Part shown: in pieces, positions 34,801 to 46,800 of the stretch
Numbering within the stretch: position 1 is the first letter of the stretch
Layout of the letters: each line of letters opens with the position of its first letter
DNA from: Shewanella denitrificans OS217
GTDB taxonomy: Bacteria > Pseudomonadota > Gammaproteobacteria > Enterobacterales > Shewanellaceae
Direction: 5' to 3'
DNA: 64,000 nucleotides
NCBI RefSeq assembly: GCF_000013765.1
Contig: NC_007954.1
Span: forward strand, 2,232,001-2,296,000
Program-made: the position numbers and the translations under genes
Notes under the pieces: model-generated
What the model was told of the DNA's origin: nothing
The model's database searches: none
The model's input: only the letters and a program-made list of their open reading frames with translations

Positions 34801-37800
34801 CTGGGCGATATTCTTGTACCGACTTCAGGTAACCACCATCATAATAGGTCCGCACCACTCGCTGATCGCCGTCAATATCGACCTTCACCAACCAGCCAAA
34901 TGCGTTATAGGTATAGGTTTCTACTGAGCCAGCGCCATTTTCAACGGTTTTACGGCGACCGCCACTGTCGTAACTGATTTTGACACCATCACCACGGACC
35001 ACTTGGCCATTTTCCAAATCCCCCTTAGAGATAACCACACGGTTGACCGCATCATAGGTATACCAATGATCGACGTCGGCACTGATATTATTAATTTGGG
35101 TATAATCACTGCGAATGCGGCGGCGATTACCGACGGCATCATAATCATAGCGAATATCAAGGCCGCTATCGGTCACTCGGCTGAGGCGATTAAGTTCATC
35201 AAAGCTCGCCACGGTTTGCTGGCTGTAGACGGCTGAGCCACCGGCATCAAGATAGAAATACTCTTCGCCTATGGTGTTGCCATTGGCATCATAGTTAAAG
35301 GTGGCAAAGTTATTGGCACCGATATCGTCAATTTGTTTGCGCAAGCCATTTTCATAATAGCTATAGCGGATATCTTGACCGCGACTGCTGACCTGTAAAT
35401 CAAGCTGACCTGTGGCTGAGCCATAGTAGAAATAGGATGTGGTGCCGCCCATGTCCTGTTTCCACACCATGCGGCCTAAGTAGTCATTATGCTCTAATGA
35501 AATATCCCCAGTGGCATGGACGGTTTGTTTAACCCAGCCACCATAGGTGCCTATGTCTCCTTGGAAGCTGTAGTTATATTGGGTTTCATAACCGGCGGGA
35601 TCTATCCCTCGAATTAACCGTCCTTGACGGTCATATTCAAAATAACTGACATTGGCGTTGCCGGTGGCCACGTTATTAAAGCCGGTTTCATGCTTTAATT
35701 GTTGCCCTTGCTGGTTATAGACATAAATATCATCGTTACGACCCGCACGATCGACTTGAATAATTTGCCCGGTGCCATCGTAGCTGTAGCTCACAAAGCG
35801 GTTGTCTTTGGTCCTTTCACTGCGCATCTGCCCGTAGATGTCGTAGCTATAGCTTTGGCTGGTGTTATCGGCAAATGACTGTGAAACCAACTTACCCGCT
35901 TGGTATTGGCGAACTTGACGCTGACCATTGGCATCAATTTCACTCACTTGGTTACCTTGAATATCATAGGCATAACGGGTGCTGACACTCAACCTGCTGG
36001 TAATGCCGTTCTCAGCGGTCACCGAGGTGGTAGGGTCAGTCCGCTGGACCAACTGGCCTCGATTGTCATAGAGGTAGTGTGTGGTGTAGCCACGGCCATC
36101 TGTGATGCTGGAGATTTGACCAAAGGCATTATAGCTTTGGGATTTACTGCTCGCGTAACGCTTAAGATCGTTTAATCCCTGCTCAGATAACACTTGCAAA
36201 CTTTGCAATGATAAATCGGGTTTAACCGTATTCGTGTGGCTGATTTGCGTCTGCGCCCCTAAGGTCATCATCCCCTTGGCGCCATTGATAACCTTACCGA
36301 TGGAGTCGTTCGACTGGTAGTAGTACTCGAACTCACCTTGACCTAAACTGCTGACATCCACAGCAAAACGGCCATTACCCCCGTAATTAGCGATCAGCTT
36401 ACTGAAAGCCCCGGTACTGTCTTTTGGGCGATAATAAAAGCTTAATCGCGTCGCTTCTGCGGGTTGATCTGAGAAGCTCACCAGTGCCGGCACGCTGTGG
36501 CTGTCCTTGGGGTTAGAGCGGGCGGTATACTGATTAACCTCAGGGGCTTCACCTTCCCAACCATAGCTACCGGTGAGGTTTTTATAAAACACCCAATTAC
36601 CTTGAGCATCTTGCTTGAAGGTTTTAACACTATAGACAAACCCACGTTCCTTGATATTGCTTGTGGTGGTTCTACCGTGGGCTTTGACACCGTAGCGGTT
36701 GAATTCATCTTTGCCTGAGATATAGCTCTTAGGGCTATTAATACCTTGGAAGTAATATGAATTCTTGCTGATATCGACTTCACTTACCCCTTGAGAGCCA
36801 TAGCCGGCAAACCCGGTATCCCACTCTAGTCTTAGCTTGCCTGAGTAATCATCCATGCCATCGAAAGTGAAGCTCATGCCATATTGCTTTAAGAATTGCT
36901 CAGGTTTGCGGTCTGAACCCGAGGCCATCAAATGGAATTTCACATCGATATTGCCCCCCATGGCAACTTGCGCTGCCCCACGGGAGAAGTTACTGCTGGG
37001 TACATTGCCGGTGGCAGGGGCCGCATTGGCTTGAGCACGCAGGTAGGCCAACTCAGGATCGATACTCTCGATGGCGTTGTTACGGGCATCGAAACGGTTA
37101 ACGGTGAAGTGGAAATTGTGATCTTGTTTATTGGCCGCCAACATCCACGCCATGGATTTATCATCCAAACGTGTCCCTGTGGAGGTGACCACTAAGGTGG
37201 CATTGCCATTTTCATCATAAAAGAAGCGACGGTGCTTACCTTGATCATTACTGAAGGTAAGGCGGGCATTGGCATCATATTCATAGAAGGTGTGCTCATT
37301 GCCCATGGTCCCCTTGGCGACCACTTGGCCTAGCGTGTTATAGCGGGTGCTATGGGTCACATCATTGGCGTCTTGATGCCACACCTGACGATTAGCATCG
37401 TCATAGCTATAGCGCTCAACCAACCAGCGCGTCTGGCTATGCGCACCCAGTGAGGCATTTTGATAGGCTAAATAGGTTTGTTTCTCTCGCTTAACGATCA
37501 CATTTCCATATTGATCATGTATGTAGATGATGTCGATATCACCCGGAGCCGTGAGGCGCACTAAGCGGCCTGAGTCATCGTAATAACGGGTGGTAATTTT
37601 ATCGGCATCATCCATAGTGCCGACCGCGCCATAACTGTTGTCTTGCACATCTAAGACCTGGTTGCCCATGGCATCGAATGCCATGAAACGCGTCGGTGTC
37701 ACCTGTTGGTTACTAAAATCGGTATAGCTAGAATCGGTGGACTTTATTTGACGATTTAAGGCGTCATACTGGAAGCTAACTTGGGTTTTTTCTCCGACCC

Positions 37801-40800
37801 AAAGGCTATTCTTAATGCCCCCCACTTCAGTCACGGTGACATTACCATTGGCATCATATTGATAACGGCTGGTGACATCTGCCATCCCATTGGTCACATT
37901 GCTGCCTGAAGGCGTGCTATAGCGCACATTTTTAACCTGTTGCTCAACCACTCGATTCAAGGCGTCATAGCTGAAGACTGTGGTGCGGTTATCATTTGTC
38001 TGTAATAACAGAGGTAAAATACTGCTGACTGGCGTATTGGCCGTTAAGCTGGCAATTTGTCCTGCGGTTAATGCTTTACTGTAGACGACTTCCTTTATGT
38101 TGTTACCATTGGCATCGTATTCTCGGGTTGAGACATAACCATCACCATTAATGGTGAGCACAGCAAGCCCATTGGCATCGTAATAGGTATATTGAGAAAC
38201 ACCTCGAGCATCTATGCTAATGGCTTCCTTGCCGGCTAAGTTGTAGACAATACGTGTCGAGGCATTGCTCTGACTAAAGCCTGAGGCCACCTCATAATAG
38301 AGCGCATCACTTTTGGACTCACCCACCAATCTCCCAGCATCATCATACTGGTAGCGAGACTCTTGGTAAGCGCCAGTGTTGGCCATATGGCGAATGACAC
38401 TCTCGTTGTTTACATTGGTGACTTTATCATGATAAATCCGCTCAGCGACCTTTGAACCGGCACTATTATAATCGAAGGTGCGAAGGACATTGCTGCCATC
38501 CACCCAATGCGTTAACCGGTTTGCTTGGTCATATATTTTGACTTGGGTACGGCCCAAGTTATCACTGCTGCGCAGCAAGTTTCCTTGCAAATCATATTGA
38601 CGCGTTTCTGTCGGGTAAACGCGGGTTTTCGCCCCATTGTTGCCATTGGCCACCAAACGAGAAGGATAAATAACCTTAACTTCACGCCCTAAGGCATCAA
38701 ATTCATAACGTGTGGTGCTCTCTTGTGCTGTGCCAACCGCTTTGGTTTCACTTACCCTTTGACCTAGCACATTATATTCGTAACGGGTAAGGATTGAGCC
38801 GCTGATGGTTTCTCTCGTTGCGGCGTTGGTCACGATAGTGACTTGAGGGCTTTTAAGCTCAATTAAGCGATTCAGCGCATCATAGCGCTTCTCGGTTCTA
38901 TTGCCATTCTTGTCAATGTGAGCGCTCACATTGCCGGCAGCATCATACTCATAGAACTGACTCTGCCCCATAGGATCAATCTCTTGGATCACTTGACCGA
39001 GATTATCGTAGACGTAGCTTGTGGTGCGCCCACTTTGGCCTGGACGCTGGGCAACCAATGCCGCGATATCAGCAATACTCGATTGCGCACTATAGCCGCC
39101 AGTTAACGCCACTTGATAGCGGCGCTGGATCTCAATATCTCCCCTAGCCGTATATTCATACTCGCTGACCACACCTAAGGCATCGATAGCAAAGTGCACA
39201 CGATTGGCATCATCATAGATCATAATGCTCTGCTGACCCGCAGGATTAACATGACGGGTTATGCCACCTAAGGCATTGTATTGTGTGATAACTTTAGCAC
39301 CATTGGCATCGGTAACTGTGAGCACTCTGCCAATTTCATCATAGGTCGTGATTTCGGCATATTCGAGTCTAGCCTGCTCTTTTTGCGCCGAGGTTAATTC
39401 ATTAGCAAACTTAGCCCTAACACCTTGTGCACCGTTAACGACCCAACCTAAGCGCTGACGGGCTTCCAGGGCCCATTGACTGTCAGACTCGGCCAGTGCC
39501 ACGCCATTTGCACTAATGATATGGGTTTGATTGCCAAAGGCATCATAGCGATATTCCGTGATACTTTGCGCCAAGGTACCCGCGGCTTTACTCTCTCGAA
39601 CCAGCTGACCTTCACCATCATAGACAAACTGAGTTCGCCGCTCTTGTGCGGTCCCACTATGACTGACTTGTTCAGTAATTTGGTCTAAATGGTTATAGCT
39701 AAATTCAGTGACTAAGTGTGTTTGAGCGGTGACACCATCCAAATAAGGCACCACTTGGGTTTTACGCACCAGTCTATCTTCAGCATCATAATCATAACGT
39801 AGGTGGCTATCGCCTCCCGTACTGCTATTGCTGATAACCGTGACTTGCTGGGCATTCAGATGGGCACCCTGGGGATCAAAACGATTAACCGCAGTGGAAT
39901 AATGAGTCTCATTAACCAACATGCCTTTGGCATTATATTGGTAATCAATCACCTTGCCTTGCGTGTCACTGATTGGCACCAGTTTACGGCTTATTCTGCC
40001 ATTAATGTCGTAGCTGAAATAAGTACGTAACCCGCGCACATCTTCGGCATAAAGTTTATTGCCATTGATGTCATAGGCAAAGTTTTGCGTCTGACCGCGG
40101 CCATTATTGCTGCTGATGAGCCTATTTAAGCTGTCATAGGTTAAGTTTTCAATTTGATTAAAACGCTTAGTTGGACCGGGCACCCGGATAAACGCTAAGC
40201 GCACCGCCGCTTCATCGGCATTGACTGCCAGCGAAACCGGCACACTGGTGCGCTCTGTTCGCGTCACACGGCCAAGATCATCATAAGTGAGTGCCGTTAA
40301 ATAACCGAGCGCATCGATGCTAAATAACGCATTGCCTAAATTATCGTACCACGCTTTAGTGACCACCGCAGAGGCGGGATTAAGCTGGCTGCGAACACTC
40401 GCCACTGTTTGGTAATTTTGCACTGTAACAGATTGTTTATACTGAAGAGTTTGAGTGATTCTATGTTGAGTATCATAGACGTACTCAGTCACAAATCCCT
40501 CACTGTTAATCGTGAGTTGCTGACGCCCGAGACCATCATACAAGGTTTGTGTCAGGGTATCGGCTTGGCTTGGACTTAAATTAAGATCGGCAGCCTTCAA
40601 TACCTGAGAGAGATCGCTTGAGTTAATATTCGTCGGTGAACTATAACGTGTGGTACGAATTAACTGACTTGCTGGATTATATTCATAATAGGTCGCATAA
40701 CCACGGCTATCTACGCTGTATTGCAGACGGTTTAATCCATCAAATATGTGCCGCTCGCTATAATAAGCTAATGGCGACTCTGCAGTCTGGGATGCCAATA

Positions 40801-43800
40801 AGTTCTGCACATCAGCCAAGGTCACCGTTGAACTGCCGCTTAGGGCTAACAGCGCCGTAATGCTCTCTTTATATTGCTTTTGACCAATATTATTTCCATT
40901 CGCGTCGTAATAATATTGAGTTAAATAGCCGTTAGCATTGATACTAAAAACTTGATGGCCTTTATTATCAAACAGGCTTAAATCATGATCGTTTAATTCA
41001 GTCAGTTGACCTTGTGGGGCACCGGGACGGCTATCAAACAGCCCCCTGTCATGCAGTCGTTGCTGCACTTCGGTACGCGGGCTAGACACGCTAGATATCG
41101 CTGCCGCTAATCCGGTGGTGCTAATCTCCTTAGCATAGGTCAGGGTCGCTATCTTTTGCCCTGTCGCATCATACTTATACTCTGTGACCTTGCCCGACTG
41201 ATCAATGCTGAACAACAGTTGGTTTAACCCTAGCTCATCATAAACTTGATAGGTTGCCATACCGCCATCGGTGAAACTGTGCACCATTTTGCCATTGGCA
41301 TTGTAGCTATAGCGGGTATGTCGATTAAGGTTTAACGGATCTTCAATTTTCTCAATTAGACGGTTATGGCTATCATAGTTAAAGTGTGTTTCTTGCTGTT
41401 GCCCGGCATATTGCCCCGTGTTTGTCTGGCTAACTTGATTACCTCTGGCATCATAACTGTATCGTGTTATTACCTGAGGAGTGCCAGTGGCATTGATAAC
41501 TTGTTCAACCATCTGACCCAAAGTGTCGTAACTGAAACGCGTTTTTACGCCATCGGCTTGGGTCACTTCTATTTGCCGACCTAAGGCATCATAAGCATAG
41601 AGAGTACGTAATCCCACGCCATTAACATCGAGAACCTGCTCGACACTATTATTACTCGCATCATAATAATATCGATTCACACTGCCGTTGGCTTCTGTTT
41701 GCTCGGCAATCAGCCCTTGAGAGTTAAATTTACTGCTCGTTTGGCTCAGTACCACGCCTGCGGCATCTTTATGTATGCTCGATAGGGTGCGACCTAATTC
41801 ATCGTAACTATAAAGGCTAAGGTTATTTTTGGCGTCAGTCACGCTTAGCTGATTGCCAAAACCGTCATGCTTACGCTGCACTTGGATGTTGCCAGGATAA
41901 ATAATGGTGACACTATTGTTGGCATCGTCATGAATATATTGCGTCACACGCCCTAGGGCATCCTGCACACTCACTGCACGACTAAAGGCATCGTAAGTCA
42001 CTTGCTGACTGTGGGCTGCCGCATTCGTTTGCTGGATTTCACGGCCCAACTTGTCAAAGCGTCGAGTCACCACACCACCGGTAGACATTCTGCTTGCTAT
42101 TTGGCGGCCAAAGGCATCATAAGTATGCTCGACCGTTTTGGATAACCCATTGGCTTGCTCAGTCGATTGAGTTAACCGACCTGCGGCATCATACTGATAA
42201 TTAACTTGAACCCCGACACTACTCACGGTGCTGTCTGGGCTGAAACGACTCGCGACGCGGCCATAGACATCATAGCTGATGCGACTTGTTAAACCGCGTA
42301 TATCCGTAGTGGTGCTGAGGCGGTCTTGAGTGTCATAACTCGATGAAGACACCAAGTCTGAGCCAGATAAAACTAAACGCTGACTCACCTGGGTCAGTTG
42401 GGTGCCACCAGTTAAGCCCTGGGTATTAATCGCTTGAAAATATCGTCTCACTTGATTTGGACGACCAAATGCATCGTAGCCTTTCTCTGCAACCACGCCT
42501 TGATCATCGACGGTATAGATTAACTGGCCGGCGCCATTGTAATAAAACCAATTATCGATTTTACTACTGCTCACTTGACCTGTTTGGCTATTTTTAACTT
42601 GGGCATGATTTTGATAACTGTGGATCACACGGCCCGCATTATCATAACTGAAGAATGTGGCATGCTGCTGCCACACCGCTTCTTGCTGGCTGGCATTGCT
42701 GCTAGTGCGCAATTTTTCTGTGGCGATGGCATCCAATTGAGCAGTGACGCGGCCTAATGCATCGAATCGACGCGCCAACCCTTGTTGATAGTCGTTATTA
42801 CGGCTGTCATATTTGAGCTGTGAGGTGAGTGCACCATTGCTATCATAGGTGTTCGTGGTGGTGACACCCGTATGCGCTTGTTCCTGAGTAATTCGTCCCA
42901 ATGCATCATAAGTATAATGCGTCACTTGTGACGATATTCCCTGCATCAGGGCCAGTAAACTCGTCAAGTCTTGAGTGGTATCACTAATTTGAGCAGCAAA
43001 ACGCTGCTGTGTGATGACTCGACCCACAGCATCGTGCTTGAATGATGTCAGGTAGCCTTCGGCATCAATTTCAGCGACTTTTCGGCCGATTTTGTCATAA
43101 ATAAACCGAGTCGTTTGATCCGCATTAGAACGGGTTTGACGGGCTAAGATGGCATCCCAAGCTTCAAAGCTTTGGCTACTGCCATACACACTCAGTTCGG
43201 CATATTGAATGTGTTCGACTAATTGACCCGCTTTATCATACTTATATTCGCTCAAGGCACCATCGGCGGCGATGCTGCCAACTAATCGTCCTTGTGAGTC
43301 ATGATAAAATTGCTCATGCTTGCCTTTTGGCGCCACTAACGGATTATCGAAGTCGGACACGATTGAATCATGGGATTCATAGTTGATTTTTACTTGGGTG
43401 AAATAACGATCGATCATCTCACCAGTCTGTTTATCTCGATATTGAATAAACATATCAAACAGGCCATCAGGCACCTGACGAGTGTCATAAACAAATAAGT
43501 CATTCACCGATACCACTAACTCGTTATTTTCGTTTACCGTCCCTTTTTCATAACGCGCGCCATTGAGCTGCGGGAAAAAGTAGAAAGGCTCAGCATTATC
43601 CGGCAAATCGTCCAGCGTAATGCTGACAATACTGGGACGTGTGGTTTCTTGCTGCTGGCCAATTTCATAGTCAAACAGTTTTGTTGAACTTTGGCTGCTA
43701 CTGCCTCTATGGTAAGCACGAAGCTCAATGCGATACTGGCCATTTTCTAATGGCTTTTCAGTACTGAGGTTGATGTTGCCAGCCCCCCCACTTTGGCTAC

Positions 43801-46800
43801 TCATATAAGTATACGCACTGGTAATCAGCTTACCGCTCGCCTTATCAAACACATCGGCCAGCACATAGTCTATGTTTGCCGCTTCAGCTGGCGTATACAC
43901 CCCTGTAATGGCACTGCCATCGACACGCTGATCTGAAAGACTGTCTTTTTGCATCCGAGCATCAACTAAACTGTCAACGTCATTGGCTTGAAACAGGAAA
44001 GTACTGCTCAGTCGATTTTCAACCACGCCGTAATAATTCAGCGCGCCCTGCTGATGTACCAATTCGACTTCGTAATATTGTCCTGCCTGTAATTCATCAA
44101 ATTTAATCTGATATTGGCCATCCACCACTGACACAGGTATCGATGTCCACGCCGTATTACGGTAGCCACTACGATAGCGTGCACTGTGAACCGAATTAGA
44201 TGATTCAAATGTTTCCAGCGGCCAAGTCAAGGTTTGACTGAGTAAACCTGTGCTCTGGCTACCGATTTCATAGAGGAAAGGATCCAGAGACGAGGTTGAA
44301 CCATCTTTGTTTTCTAAGGTTAAATGAATTTGATAGCGACCCGATAATAACGCGTCGCCTAAGCTTAAGTTTACCTGTCCTTGATAGGCTGGGTATGCCG
44401 AAGCTAAGGTGTCACTTTGGGTGATGAAGTCTAAATTATTTAAATCCGTGCGCACCACGTCTGAATCGGTGAGGTAAACTTTTGCCGTGACCTTTTCTAG
44501 GTTAGCGAACAGGTGAGCGGGGATAACGCCACTCAAGCTACTGCCGCTGCCTGCGCTGACCGTCCAGTGCGACTCAAAGTTTTTCACTTGAATCGTTTTC
44601 TGCTCAGGATCCCCTTGGCGTAGCTGCGTGAAAGCGCCACCAGATTGACTACGAACTTGGTTATACGCATCTTTATATAAAATCGTAATTTCATATTCAT
44701 CACGGGCTAACGGCGGCAATTCAACCGAGTATTGCCCATTACTGAAGCTTGTGGGTAAATACTCAAATTGATCATTATTGTGCAGAATGCGATAGCCGAT
44801 TTCGACTTTAGGCCACGCTAAGCTATTAGGTGTCCAGCTTAATGCTTGGCGTCCATCGGCAAGCTGGGTTTGCTCTACCGCTGACTCCGAATCTTTTACC
44901 ACATACAGCGGATGATCTGCGCCATTAACGTAGCCATAAGGTTGATTTGGGTTACGGGCTTCAAATCCCCCTGTTTTACTGATCCCTAAAATTTGTGTGT
45001 CTAAGAATCTATCTTGCAGTTGAGCATGGTTGACGTACTGGTATGGCTGGATTGGATCGCGACCTGTGGTAATCACATCGTTATTAATGCTGGCCACTTT
45101 GAGATCGTACAACAAGGCGATTAATTTATTTTCGGTAATATCACCTGGAATATTAGCCATTTGCAGCTGTTTTTCATAAACGGCCTTGTGGGTCAATACC
45201 CCTAAGCCATCATAGGTGTGCTCTGTGACGGTGCCGGTTGAATTTAATAAAAACCTCAGTAAACCTGAATCATCATAAATGCGGTATTCAGTGCTATCCC
45301 CATTACCTGAGGCTTGCTGCGTAAAAGACGCTAAGTTCCACAGTGCTTCATTAAGCTGGCCTTGGCCTGAGGATAACTTTCTCGGATCAACCGTCTGACT
45401 ATGGCGGCTCAAACGCACTACTGCGCCTTGTTTATTGTAAGTCCAGGTTGAAAGTTGACCAAATTCATTAATTTGGCCTGTTTTACGATTATTCGCGTCA
45501 TAGAAATAATAATTACGCGCCCCATTTGCAGATTCCGAGATGCGTAAACGGCCCAAGTCGTCATACACATAACCTTGGCGATTTTGCTTGGCATTATTTA
45601 AGGTGTCGTACTGTTCAATCAGATCGCCTGCGCGGTTATAGACAGAAGTGCTGAGCTTACCACTTGCATATAAAGTATGAACTTGTTGGGCAGCGTCATC
45701 ATAACTGATCAGGGTGATTTCCCCGACACTATTTTGACTGCTAATACGCCGCCCCATACCATCATACACAAAGTTACTGCTGGCCCCTGTAGCGTCAGTT
45801 TGGGACAATAACCGTCCGGCATAATCATAAACATAGTGGCTAGCACTTTTAACCAGCTCACCATCGTACTGGTACATGTGGCTCAATTGGCCACGGAAAT
45901 CATATTCAAAGCGGGTGTGCTGGGTATTATTGCTGTCTTTTGTGGCTGCCCACGCCGTTAATTCACTAAAACTAAGATCAGTATTTTTATCTATATTGAT
46001 GACGTTATAGCTGTCCTGAAGGTAGGTATAGGCATCACTTTTTTGCCCTAAGCTATTGTAAATATGTTGGCTTACTGAACCATCGGCATTGACGACAAAA
46101 CGAAGATCCTTGTTATCATCATAAATATACCGCGTCACTAACGCCTCGGTCGGCATCGCAGCACCAATCCCATCAGGATCGATATCTCGATAACGAATTT
46201 CAGCAATAAGCTGGTCATCACTATTATAGCGTCGGTCTATTCTTCGACCTTTGGCATCAATACTGGTGAGTAAATTACCTCGACTGTCATATTGATAATG
46301 GCTGACTTTATTTGCACTGTCTTTCTTACTGATTAGATTGCCATCGGCATCATAGCTAAAAAATGTCAGTAGACGTGTGCCATCGATAGGGGGAGTTGCA
46401 ATTGACAATAACTGGCCTTTATCATCATAGCGATAGCTGGTTACCTGCCCGTGTTCATCTGTCACATCTGTGCTGCGAGTAATCGCGTCATAATCAAAGG
46501 TCACCGTACGACCTTCGCCATCTGTCATCGATGCTAAGACCCATGCCCCTTGGGCAATAAAGCTGCTACCGCGTCCTGTGTGCTGCTTGTAACTAAAGCG
46601 AGAGCTGCTGCCGTCGCTGTTGGTGATGCTCGCCAGGCGATGGCTGTCAGCATCATAGGTATAACGCGTGCTAAACACCTGATTATCTGCGATATTATTA
46701 TCTTCAGGGGTTAAGTCATATTGTACTCGGGTTAAGCGGCCTAAGCTGTCATATTCAAACCTAGCATCGGTACGCTCTGCGCCAGCCACTGTGGTGCGAA